From: Solitalea agri
Lineage (GTDB): Bacteria; Bacteroidota; Bacteroidia; Sphingobacteriales; Sphingobacteriaceae
Direction: 5' to 3'
Length of the DNA: 64,000 nt
Assembly (NCBI RefSeq): GCF_023914155.1
Contig: NZ_JAMWYS010000058.1
Location: forward strand, 186,001-250,000
Shown: positions 43,944 to 51,547 of the stretch, piece after piece
How positions within the stretch are numbered: position 1 is the first letter of the stretch
Layout: each line of letters begins with the position of its first letter
The notes under the pieces: generated by a model
What the model was told of the DNA's origin: nothing
Seen by the model: the letters and a program-made list of their open reading frames with translations, nothing else
Database searches by the model: none
Translations under genes and position numbers: made by a program

Positions 43944-44243
43944 TTAAAACCCTAAATTTCCTAAGCCCGGAATATTTGGCATAATCGATTTCATTTCAGC
44001 AGCCATTAACTGATCGGCTTGTTCCAAAGCTCTGTTTACCGCAACAGTTATCAACTCTTCCACTTCTTCCCTATCACGAACGTTGAAAACGCTTGGGTTA
44101 ATTTTAACATCCATTAACTTACGGTTACCGTTACAAGTAGCCACAACTGCCCCATTTTCAACTTCCCCGGTAACAGTAATGTATTCAAGGCGATTTTTGA
44201 TCTCTTCCGCCTTTTTCTTCGCTTCAAATAAATTGCCTAACAT
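43944..44243 (-). CDS. YbaB/EbfC-family nucleoid-associated protein
   Basis: A 99-residue small DNA-binding protein. It has the N-terminal FEAKKKAEEIKNRLEYITVTGEVENGAVVATCNGNRKLMDVKIN pattern (split here as FEAKKKAEEIKNRL and GEVENGAVVATCNGN) and the typical C-terminus of small hydrophobic residues NIPGLGNLGF. The family forms dimers that bind DNA. No dnaX or recR is adjacent, unlike in Proteobacteria. Confidence 0.92.
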   Translation of the reverse strand: MLGNLFEAKKKAEEIKNRLEYITVTGEVENGAVVATCNGNRKLMDVKINPSVFNVRDREEVEELITVAVNRALEQADQLMAAEMKSIMPNIPGLGNLGF

Positions 44244-44333
44244 AGTTTTAGTAATTAGTATTTTAGTAATTAGTTAATAGTTAAAGTACATTCTCTCTAA
44301 CTACTAACCATGGACTATGGTCTATGGACTAAA
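44244..44333. repeat. Wordy spacer between ybaB and the PLP enzyme gene
   Basis: Words TTTTAGTAATTAGTATTTTA and TAGTAATTAGTTAATAGTTA lead into an inverted ACCATGGACTATGGTC pattern at about 44307-44322. No ORF. Confidence 0.45.
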
Positions 44334-45479
44334 TTAAACTGCCGCCAGTGCTTGCTCTAAATCAGCAATCAGATCTTCAACATCTTCTACTCCCACACTT
44401 AAGCGAATAAGGGTATCGGTTACACCGCTTTTCAAGCGCTCTTCACGAGGTATAGAAGCATGGGTCATTGAAGCAGGATGGCCAATTAATGATTCCACAC
44501 CGCCTAATGATTCAGCAAGTGAGAACAAATGAGTTCCGCTTAAAATTTTCAATGCGTCATCCATTTTATCGCCTTTTAATGAAAACGACATCATTCCGCC
44601 GAAATCGCGCATTTGTTTCTTAGCAATATCATGATTCGCATGGTCTTCAAAACCCGGCCAGTAGATCTTATCAACCTTAGGATGATTTCTTAAGTAATGA
44701 GCAATTGCTTTTCCGTTTTCAGAATGGCGTTGCATACGTAAATGTAAGGTTTTGATCCCTCTCAATACCAAAAAACAATCCTGAGGGCCTGGTGTAGCAC
44801 CACAAGCGTTTTGATAAAACGCAATACGTTCGGCCAGTTTATCATCGTTTACCAATAAAGCCCCCATTACCACATCCGAGTGACCCGACATGTATTTAGT
44901 TAGTGAATGCATTACAATATCAGCACCCAAATCAATTGGATTTTGCAAATAAGCCGATGCAAAAGTATTGTCGACCCCTAATAAAATATTATGCTTTTTA
45001 GCTATTGCCGCCGCTCCTGCAATATCAATGATCTTAAGCGTAGGATTAGTTGGCGTTTCAATCCAGATCATTTTAGTATTTGAATTGATATAGTTTTCGA
45101 TGTTAGCCACCTCTTCCATCCCGATGAAATGAAATTTCAATCCTAAATTCTGATATACTTTAGTAAAAATGCGGTAAGTCCCCCCGTATAAATCATTGGT
45201 ACATATAATTTCATCACCCGGATTAAATAATTTCATCAGGGTATCAATCGACCCCATTCCGGTACTGAAACAGAAACCATGCTTAGCATTTTCAAGCGCT
45301 GCTAAATTATCCTGTAACTGCGCACGTGTAGGGTTTTGTGTACGTGCATATTCATAACCCTTATGATTTCCAGGAGCTTCCTGCACATAAGTTGAAGTTT
45401 GAAAAATTGGGGTCATGATCGCTCCCGTTGTTGGATCAGGGAAAACGCCTGCATGAATGGCTTTTGTACCGAATTTCAT
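44334..45479 (-). CDS. Cystathionine gamma-synthase/lyase-family PLP enzyme
   Basis: A 381-residue cytoplasmic PLP enzyme of the Cys/Met metabolism family. It carries FQTSTYVQEAPGNHKGYEYART, ENAKHGFCFSTGMGSIDTLM, DNTFASAYLQNPIDLGADIV and the PLP Lys195 in HSLTKYMSGHSDVVMG. The C-terminal SLGGVESLIGHPASMTH is the substrate-specificity region shared by MetB and gamma-lyase. In Bacteroidota such proteins are usually annotated as cystathionine gamma-synthase; gamma-lyase activity is possible. It is divergent from the lipoprotein gene at 45656. Confidence 0.9.
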   Translation of the reverse strand: MKFGTKAIHAGVFPDPTTGAIMTPIFQTSTYVQEAPGNHKGYEYARTQNPTRAQLQDNLAALENAKHGFCFSTGMGSIDTLMKLFNPGDEIICTNDLYGGTYRIFTKVYQNLGLKFHFIGMEEVANIENYINSNTKMIWIETPTNPTLKIIDIAGAAAIAKKHNILLGVDNTFASAYLQNPIDLGADIVMHSLTKYMSGHSDVVMGALLVNDDKLAERIAFYQNACGATPGPQDCFLVLRGIKTLHLRMQRHSENGKAIAHYLRNHPKVDKIYWPGFEDHANHDIAKKQMRDFGGMMSFSLKGDKMDDALKILSGTHLFSLAESLGGVESLIGHPASMTHASIPREERLKSGVTDTLIRLSVGVEDVEDLIADLEQALAAV

Positions 45480-45655
45480 ATCGTAAAAATTGATGAATTT
45501 AATCTATTGTTAAAACCTTTGATATTTTGGCAATTAATTTGATTAGCGCTTAATATCAATCTGTTATGTTTTATTAATAAGCATTTATTTAATACGCAAA
45601 AGAAAGAAAAACTATTCATTTTAATCACCTAATCAACTTAATTTAATTACGCTCA

Positions 45656-46528
45656 ATGAGAGTATTCTCACTAAAGTCCCTAATCATGCTAGGCATGATA
45701 GGCTTAACATTTACATCCTGTAAAAAGGAAGAACAGAAACCCGAAAGCTTAAACGTTGAAGAAAGTATGAACGGCGTTGCTAAGAATGACGTTATTACTG
45801 CCGATTTGTTTGAGCAAATCAATTTAATTTCTCACAGTTTTCCTGAAATAAGAGGAGAAAGTGTTTCTACTAAATCAACTGAAGGTTTTGGGGATGACAT
45901 TCTTGGTCATTTAGATGATTTTTCATGTGCGAAAGTTAAAATTGAATCAGCACCATTTAAATGGCCTAAAAAAGTAGTCTTAGATTATGGTGCTGGAGGT
46001 TGTGATGATCCTAAAACCAAAAAACTGCGCAAGGGTAAGATTATTCTTTCTTACGATAAAGCATGGTTAACAAAAGGCTGTAGCGTAAGCATTACTTTTG
46101 AAGACTACTGGTGCGGAGATACCAAATTTGATGGTTTTTGCAAAATCTCTTCAACAGGTACAACTAAAGAGGGATATCTGAAATTCAGTTTAGAATGTGA
46201 AGGAACCAAAATTCATTGCGAATGCGTAGAAAAATGGGCCTGCAAAAAAGAAATCGTATGGTGCAATAACAAAACCCCACTAAATATTTTTGATGATTAC
46301 TATTCGATCACCGGTTGGGGACAAGGTTCTGATAGTAAAGGAAATTTCTTCTCGGAGAAAATCACCAAGGCGCTTAAGAAAAAAGCATTTTGCGCATGGC
46401 TTTGTGAAGGAACAGTTGAATTGAAAACAAATAATATTTCATTGTGTGTGATGGATTATGGCAATGGCGACTGTGATAGCAAGGCCACATTAACGATAAA
46501 TGGTGTGACTAAGCAACTAGATTTGTAG
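45656..46528 (+). CDS. Cysteine-rich lipoprotein, paralog of 46766-47632
   Basis: A 290-residue lipoprotein with LTFTSC lipobox (lipid Cys22) and 14 further cysteines in the mature chain, mostly in the region 90-280 (for example IHCECVEKWAC, AFCAWLCEG). The domain core pairs KVVLDYGAGGCDDPKTKKLRKGKI with VMDYGNGDCDSKATLTING, so the DYGxGxCD motif is repeated at about 110 and 273. It is a beta-rich fold of unknown function. Its tandem paralog 238 bases downstream has the same fold but no cysteine besides the lipid one. A terminator (46557-46585) separates them. Confidence 0.75.
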   Translation: MRVFSLKSLIMLGMIGLTFTSCKKEEQKPESLNVEESMNGVAKNDVITADLFEQINLISHSFPEIRGESVSTKSTEGFGDDILGHLDDFSCAKVKIESAPFKWPKKVVLDYGAGGCDDPKTKKLRKGKIILSYDKAWLTKGCSVSITFEDYWCGDTKFDGFCKISSTGTTKEGYLKFSLECEGTKIHCECVEKWACKKEIVWCNNKTPLNIFDDYYSITGWGQGSDSKGNFFSEKITKALKKKAFCAWLCEGTVELKTNNISLCVMDYGNGDCDSKATLTINGVTKQLDL

Positions 46529-46556
46529 CGTTTTTTTTATTCATAAGTGTTTATAG

Positions 46557-46585
46557 CGTCCTGGATTATTTCGGGACGTTTTTTT
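46557..46585 (+). terminator. Terminator between the two paralogous lipoprotein genes
   Basis: CGTCC (46557-46561) pairs with GGACG (46574-46578), followed by T7. It lies 28 bases after the first stop codon. Confidence 0.75.
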
Positions 46586-46765
46586 GTTTTTTTACAGCCA
46601 AACAATTAATTAGCACTTGGCTTTCACTAATTATTAATAATTGATTATCAAATTATTAGTTAACAAATTAAACAATATTTCATAAAATGTAACGATTTTT
46701 TCAATTGCTCGTTAAACTATTTAAACGACATCAAGTCAGAACAAGAAAACTAACCATAAATAATT

Positions 46766-47632
46766 ATGAAACTTATCACCACTAAAACATTAATTATTGC
46801 GAGTGCAGTTGCTTTAACGTTTACAGCATGTAAAAAGAACGAGGCTGTTGAACCTGAGGCAGAACAAGTTACAGCTGTTGACAATCAGGAGGCTGATGCT
46901 CTATCTAATGATGTAATTGATCAGTTCAATATGGTAACGATGGATCAATTGGCTATATCCTCTAACTCATCTAAGAATATGACTGTTGAAACAGTTGCCA
47001 CTGAAGAAGATAAACGTAAAACGAGTGGCATTGTTACTATTTCTCCAGCAGGTTACGATGTGTTTCCCAAAACCATTACCATTGATTTTGGTACTGGAAC
47101 TGTTGATAAAAACGGTATAGTACGTAAAGGTAAAATCGTAGGAGTGCTTTCAAATCATTGGTGGGTAAGCGGTGCTGAACTAAGAATTGATATGCAGGAT
47201 TACTATGTTAATGGTATTCAGGTTAAAGGCACGAAAATATTAACCAGTAACGGTTATAACAATGTAACCAATAGTTTTTCATACAACGTAAAAGTTGAAC
47301 GCGCACGCGTAAATGAAGAAGGAAAATCATTTACCTGGAGTGCCACCAGAACTGTTTCATACTTTACAAAAGGAACCATTACCCCTATTGACGACTACGT
47401 AACAGTAACAGGTTCTTCATCAGGAACTAACAGAAAAGGCGTTTCATTTACTGCAACTATTACTACTGAACTTAAAAAACCTGTAATTTCTCGTTGGATT
47501 GTTTCAGGAGTTATTGAAGTTTCATCTGATGCTCATCCTACTGTAACTTTAGATTATGGCGATGGAACAATCGATAATAAAGCTGTTGTAACTATTGGAG
47601 ATAAATCTGCAGAGATTACCCTTCATAAATAA
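46766..47632 (+). CDS. Cysteine-free lipoprotein, paralog of 45656-46528
   Basis: A 288-residue lipoprotein with LTFTAC lipobox (Cys22). The core FPKTITIDFGTGTVDKNG, IVRKGKIVGVLSNHWWVSG, MQDYYVNGIQVKGTK and the later repeat VTLDYGDGTIDNKAVVTIGDK align with the previous protein over the whole length, but every one of that protein's 14 mature cysteines is replaced. The internal duplicated DYGxGTxD motif is again present. A Thr/Ser-rich beta-rich surface or periplasmic protein is likely. Function unknown. It ends at a strong terminator. Confidence 0.75.
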   Translation: MKLITTKTLIIASAVALTFTACKKNEAVEPEAEQVTAVDNQEADALSNDVIDQFNMVTMDQLAISSNSSKNMTVETVATEEDKRKTSGIVTISPAGYDVFPKTITIDFGTGTVDKNGIVRKGKIVGVLSNHWWVSGAELRIDMQDYYVNGIQVKGTKILTSNGYNNVTNSFSYNVKVERARVNEEGKSFTWSATRTVSYFTKGTITPIDDYVTVTGSSSGTNRKGVSFTATITTELKKPVISRWIVSGVIEVSSDAHPTVTLDYGDGTIDNKAVVTIGDKSAEITLHK

Positions 47633-47650
47633 TCTGTTTTAGAACATATA

Positions 47651-47688
47651 AAAAAGCGCCTTACTGCAATCAGTAAGGCGCTTTTTTT
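47651..47688 (+). terminator. Strong terminator before the porin gene
   Basis: AAAAAGCGCCTTACTG (47651-47666) pairs with CAGTAAGGCGCTTTTT (47671-47686) and continues as a T-run, a classic bidirectional terminator. Confidence 0.9.
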
Positions 47689-47751
47689 GTACCTGATAAT
47701 AGTTTCCGAATTATTATTTATTTATATTTAAAGTAATAACGCTCTACTAAC

Positions 47752-49164
47752 ATGAATAAATCTCTATTATTATCAGGTTATCTTCTACTTACCTTATTAA
47801 CATTTGCCCCTCAACAATCATTTTCGCAAACTGTAACCAATAAAATGTTTTCATTTGGAGGATATGGACGTGTGGGCGTAGGCTTTGCACCTGCAATAAA
47901 AGGAAGTTTAGGCCGATCGTTAAACCTAAACGGAATGGGTAGCATTGGTGGAAGATTGGAAGAAATGGACTATTTAGAAATGATCACCGCAATGCATTTC
48001 AGTCCTAAAATAAACGATAAAAAAACCAATATAAACATTCAAACGCGGTTAGCTGTGTATACTGCGCAGGGGCAATTTATTGGTAATGTTACCAGCAATA
48101 GCTTTGGAGGTATTACTTTTTCTCTGCCTGAAATTTATGCTGAAGCAAACAATATTATGGGTAGTGAATGGTCGGCATGGATCGGAGCACGTTTATTGCG
48201 TTCAAACGACGTTCATATAGCTGATCATTTTTTTTTCGACGATCATTCATCCCAAGGCTTTGGAGTGAAATATAAAAACACCTCATTTTCTGTCTTATTC
48301 CCCGGAAGCGTTGATACAACCAGTTCACTCCCTCCCTATTTCTACCTAAACATTGTAAATGGAACCCCAACCTTAGGCTTGCGCCAAAGAACAGTATTAG
48401 TTGCTGAACATGAATTTAAATTAAACGATAAAAATACGCTAAAGGCATTGGGTGAATACCATGCATTGGCCGATGCAACGATTGAAGATGAAAATACGCC
48501 ATTCAACTATCCGGCAGATAATGGCTGGGTGCTAGGACTAAAACATATAGCAAGTATAAATACTGCCCTTCCTGGCTCATTTAATCAGTTAGCAATACGA
48601 TATGGTGCAGGCATTGCCAATGGCGGTGATGGTGGCGGTTCTAAAACCTGGTTAACATACGGAGCGCCTAATTTTAATAGTCAAAAATTCACCGATGCCT
48701 ATTCCTGGGCTTTCGTAGAGCATTTTCTATTTAATCTTTCAAATCGCTTTAGTATAAACGGTTACGGTATTTATACAAAAAGCCACGGAGCCGCAGATAG
48801 CTTAAATAAGGCCCCCGATTACATGGGTCGAGAGGTTTTTAATAGAAAAACCGATTTGGGTATTGGAGTACGCACATTTGTTTATATAACCGATTGGTTT
48901 CATTTAATGAATGAATTGAGCTTTGCATCGAGAAAAGATGGTAGTCAGGATGCTGCTCAAATGGTAAAATTTGGCATTATTCCAACTTTGGTACCAACAG
49001 GTAAGCGTGATCCCTGGGCGAGACCTCACCTCCGATTTGTTTACACAGTTGCGCATTACAATGATTTTGCCCGTGACAATTTATATTCTCCATATCTTCA
49101 ACAGATTGGAAATAAATCATGGGGACATTATGTTGGCGTAAAAGCCGAATGGTGGCTTTACTAA
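47752..49164 (+). CDS. LamB/maltoporin-type outer membrane porin
   Basis: A 470-residue exported beta-barrel. Signal peptide about 1-25 (FSQ). Barrel segments SFGGYGRVGVGF, WIGARLLRSNDVHIADHFFFDD and RPHLRFVYTVAHYND, with C-terminal VGVKAEWWLY, align in order with landmarks of E. coli LamB (WAGKRFYQRHDVH, SRPAIRVFATYAKWDE and the terminal EIWW). Sugar-porin aromatic residues recur throughout. It would allow sugar diffusion through the outer membrane. LamB porins are less common than SusC in this phylum. No maltose-metabolism gene is adjacent. Confidence 0.78.
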   Translation: MNKSLLLSGYLLLTLLTFAPQQSFSQTVTNKMFSFGGYGRVGVGFAPAIKGSLGRSLNLNGMGSIGGRLEEMDYLEMITAMHFSPKINDKKTNINIQTRLAVYTAQGQFIGNVTSNSFGGITFSLPEIYAEANNIMGSEWSAWIGARLLRSNDVHIADHFFFDDHSSQGFGVKYKNTSFSVLFPGSVDTTSSLPPYFYLNIVNGTPTLGLRQRTVLVAEHEFKLNDKNTLKALGEYHALADATIEDENTPFNYPADNGWVLGLKHIASINTALPGSFNQLAIRYGAGIANGGDGGGSKTWLTYGAPNFNSQKFTDAYSWAFVEHFLFNLSNRFSINGYGIYTKSHGAADSLNKAPDYMGREVFNRKTDLGIGVRTFVYITDWFHLMNELSFASRKDGSQDAAQMVKFGIIPTLVPTGKRDPWARPHLRFVYTVAHYNDFARDNLYSPYLQQIGNKSWGHYVGVKAEWWLY

Positions 49165-49221
49165 TTCTTTTGGTTTGATGGTTTAAGTTGATAAATTTAA
49201 AGACCTTAGCTATTATTATAT

Positions 49222-49677
49222 ATGAAAGCATACTTCCAACGTCTATATGAATATGAAAACTGGGCAAATGGCCGTATCATTGAAACATTAAAAAAATTAG
49301 ACACACCACCAGACAGATCATTGTTATTACTTGCCCATTTACTTATTGCCCAAAGAGAATGGTTGCATCGGATTTTAAAGAAAAGCACTACCGACAAGTT
49401 TTGGCTTTTGTATGATTTAGAACAAAGTGAAGAACTGTTTAAAAAGAATAATGAAGAGTGGAGCCACTTTTTTTTGACCATTCAGGATGATGACCTTACT
49501 GTGCCTTTTCATTATAAAAATTCAAAAGGTGAACAATTCGACTCTCCGATGGTTGATATTCTCACACACTTACTTGGCCATTCAAATTACCATCGGGGGC
49601 AAATCATCGACTCAATAAAAGGATTGATTGAACCGTTGCCAAATACCGATTTCATTGTATTTTCCCGAAATCCTTAA
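49222..49677 (+). CDS. DinB-family four-helix protein
   Basis: A 151-residue DinB/YfiT-type metalloprotein. It begins QRLYEYENWANGRIIETLKK and has HLLIAQREWLHRIL and THLLGHSNYHRGQIIDSIK, giving the three His ligands of the family. These are four-helix bundles that bind a divalent metal; many act as thiol-dependent transferases with bacillithiol or mycothiol. The reaction here is unknown. Normal length. Confidence 0.87.
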   Translation: MKAYFQRLYEYENWANGRIIETLKKLDTPPDRSLLLLAHLLIAQREWLHRILKKSTTDKFWLLYDLEQSEELFKKNNEEWSHFFLTIQDDDLTVPFHYKNSKGEQFDSPMVDILTHLLGHSNYHRGQIIDSIKGLIEPLPNTDFIVFSRNP

Positions 49678-49780
49678 TGGATTTTAGAATTAAGAAGTAG
49701 AATTTTAGATTGCTGAAGGTAAAATGCAATGGATTATCTATTCATTGTTTAGCCTATCATTCATTAGTGTGATTAAATTC

Positions 49781-49788
49781 TACCTTTG
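49781..49788 (+). promoter_or_regulatory. -7 box of the NA37 gene
   Basis: TACCTTTG, an exact TAnnTTTG, 26 bases before the ATG at 49815. The preceding spacer contains ATTTTAGA words at 49680-49712. Confidence 0.5.
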
Positions 49789-49814
49789 TACCTCTATAAA
49801 TCTAAAATTAGTAA

Positions 49815-50867
49815 ATGATACACGTTGCCGACGTCAATGATCTTCAATATTTAACAATTCATAAAGTAGGAAATCCAAGTAAAGATGAACCATTAGTATT
49901 TTCAAAGGCGCCTATTGATTTAAGTAATGAAGATATTAGCCGGTTATTACTGAATTATTTTATCCACCCTTTTGCTAATAACGGTGAATATTATCATTTA
50001 TACCATGCTGTTGAAATTGCTTTAAACGACATCTACGTTTATATTTCACGCATTTTTGAAGATAAAAGCACTTTTCAGGAGCAATCATTTCACATAGCTA
50101 AACACTTACACGATTCATCATCCCACCCCAAAATTAAAGGCGGTGAGCTTTATATAGCCTATTTCAATAAATGTTTAATTGATGGAGAAGAAGTTGAGGC
50201 TATTGGTATTTTCAAGTCGGAAACGAAGGAAACTTATTTAAAAGTTTATCTGCATGATGACAACTATGAGGTTAATTATGAAGATGGTATAAACATCAGC
50301 AAGCTCGATAAAGGTTGTCTGATCTTTAATATCGACAAAGAAAACGGCTATCGGGTAAGCATTATTGATGCGTTGAGCAAGCAAAACGAAGCTGTTTATT
50401 GGAAGGATGATTTCCTGAAAGTAAAACGTAGGGAAGACACCTATTTACAAACCGAAAACTATGTTGATCTGTGTACTTCTTTCATCAATACAAAATTAAC
50501 AGAGAGCTTTGATGTGAGCCGTGCTGATCAGATTGATCTGCTGAATAAATCAGCCAATTATTTTAAGGAGAAAGAACGTTTCGATTTCGATGAATTTACC
50601 GAAGAAGTGATTCTGCAGCCTGCAGTTATAGAAACATTTAAAGAGTTTAAGTCACAGTTCGAAACCAACCACGAGCTTTCTTTACCCGATAGCTTTGAAA
50701 TCTCTAACCAGGCCTTTAAAAAGCAGTCTAAAATTTTTAAAAGTATATTAAAGCTCGATAAGAATTTCCATGTTTATATCCATGGCCGTGCTGATATGAT
50801 CGAGAAAGGCTTCGATGATGCCACCGGTCTAAATTATTACAAGCTTTTCTTTAAAGAAGAAGCATAA
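49815..50867 (+). CDS. NA37/YejK-type nucleoid-associated protein
   Basis: A 350-residue protein matching the NdpA/NA37 family: an N-terminal domain with LLNYFIHPFANNGEYYHLYH, a central IKGGELYIAYFNKCLIDGEEVEAIGIFKSE segment (here split as KGGELYIAYFNKC and EEVEAIGIFKSE) and a C-terminal FEISNQAFKKQSKIFKSILKLD region. E. coli YejK binds the nucleoid; the function in Bacteroidota is little studied. It ends in a perfect 21-base stem-loop. Confidence 0.85.
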   Translation: MIHVADVNDLQYLTIHKVGNPSKDEPLVFSKAPIDLSNEDISRLLLNYFIHPFANNGEYYHLYHAVEIALNDIYVYISRIFEDKSTFQEQSFHIAKHLHDSSSHPKIKGGELYIAYFNKCLIDGEEVEAIGIFKSETKETYLKVYLHDDNYEVNYEDGINISKLDKGCLIFNIDKENGYRVSIIDALSKQNEAVYWKDDFLKVKRREDTYLQTENYVDLCTSFINTKLTESFDVSRADQIDLLNKSANYFKEKERFDFDEFTEEVILQPAVIETFKEFKSQFETNHELSLPDSFEISNQAFKKQSKIFKSILKLDKNFHVYIHGRADMIEKGFDDATGLNYYKLFFKEEA

Positions 50868-50913
50868 AACCTAGAAAGCCGTTTTGTATAGTCAAAACGG
50901 CTTTCTAGGTTTT
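50866..50913. terminator. Long perfect bidirectional terminator
   Basis: A 21-base perfect arm (50866-50886, ending AAAGCCGTTTTG) pairs with 50893-50913 over a 6-base loop, between convergent genes NA37 and DUF4399. It starts in the last codon of the NA37 gene. Confidence 0.9.
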
Positions 50914-50925
50914 GTTTAAGTTCCT

Positions 50926-51423
50926 TTATTTCACTTCCACTGTAATTGTTTTGCTCATTCTCACTCCGTAGGAGGCATGCATGCCATCAGCAAATTGAAG
51001 TGTTAAGGTATGTGAACCTGGTGCCAATTTAAGTTCAGTTTCGGTTTGACCTTTTCCAAAATGGATGTGTGTTGAATCAGCAGGAACCGTTGTTCCAGCC
51101 GGAATAAAGCTTCCATCAACAATAATGTGATGATGCCCTTTATCGGGATGAATTTGACCTATAGGTTCAACAGTCATTCCTTTTACCCCCATCTCCACTT
51201 TAAACGGACTCTTAACCGTTTCTCCGTCTTTCAAATTCACAAAATAAACCTCCTGACCTTCTTTAATAACGGTAGTATCGGTTTTCACTTCAGTACTTGG
51301 CATATGATGCATTGAATCAGTGTGCATCGTATCTGTAGATTCTGTTGATGAAGGTTTTTTGCCACCTCCACAGGAAGTTAAAAAAATAGTAGAAAGGGCA
51401 AATAATAACCATTTAATTTTCAT
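50926..51423 (-). CDS. DUF4399-family lipoprotein
   Basis: A 165-residue lipoprotein (LTSC, Cys18) with a Ser/Thr/His-rich linker (HTDSMHHMPST) and the DUF4399 domain: EVYFVNLKDGETVKSPFKVEMGVKGM, IHPDKGHHHIIVDG, STHIHFGKGQTETELKLAPGSHTLTLQFADG. The conserved His clusters (GHHH, HIHFG) suggest metal or copper binding, but the family is not characterised. Monocistronic in appearance. Confidence 0.88.
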   Translation of the reverse strand: MKIKWLLFALSTIFLTSCGGGKKPSSTESTDTMHTDSMHHMPSTEVKTDTTVIKEGQEVYFVNLKDGETVKSPFKVEMGVKGMTVEPIGQIHPDKGHHHIIVDGSFIPAGTTVPADSTHIHFGKGQTETELKLAPGSHTLTLQFADGMHASYGVRMSKTITVEVK

Positions 51424-51502
51424 AGTTAAAGGATTTATAGATTAATAATTGAAGTTAAACAAAAGATAGTTAATAATTTACACACAAAGCACGAAAAGAA
51501 AC

Positions 51503-51525
51503 AAGGCGCCCACCAGGAGCGCCTT
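51503..51525 (-). terminator. Terminator of the M13 peptidase gene
   Basis: AAGGCGC (51503-51509) pairs with GCGCCTT (51519-51525); on the minus strand it is followed by GTTTCTTTTCG. It lies 23 bases after the peptidase stop. Confidence 0.7.
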
Positions 51526-51547
51526 ATTACTTTTTCAATCTTATTTA

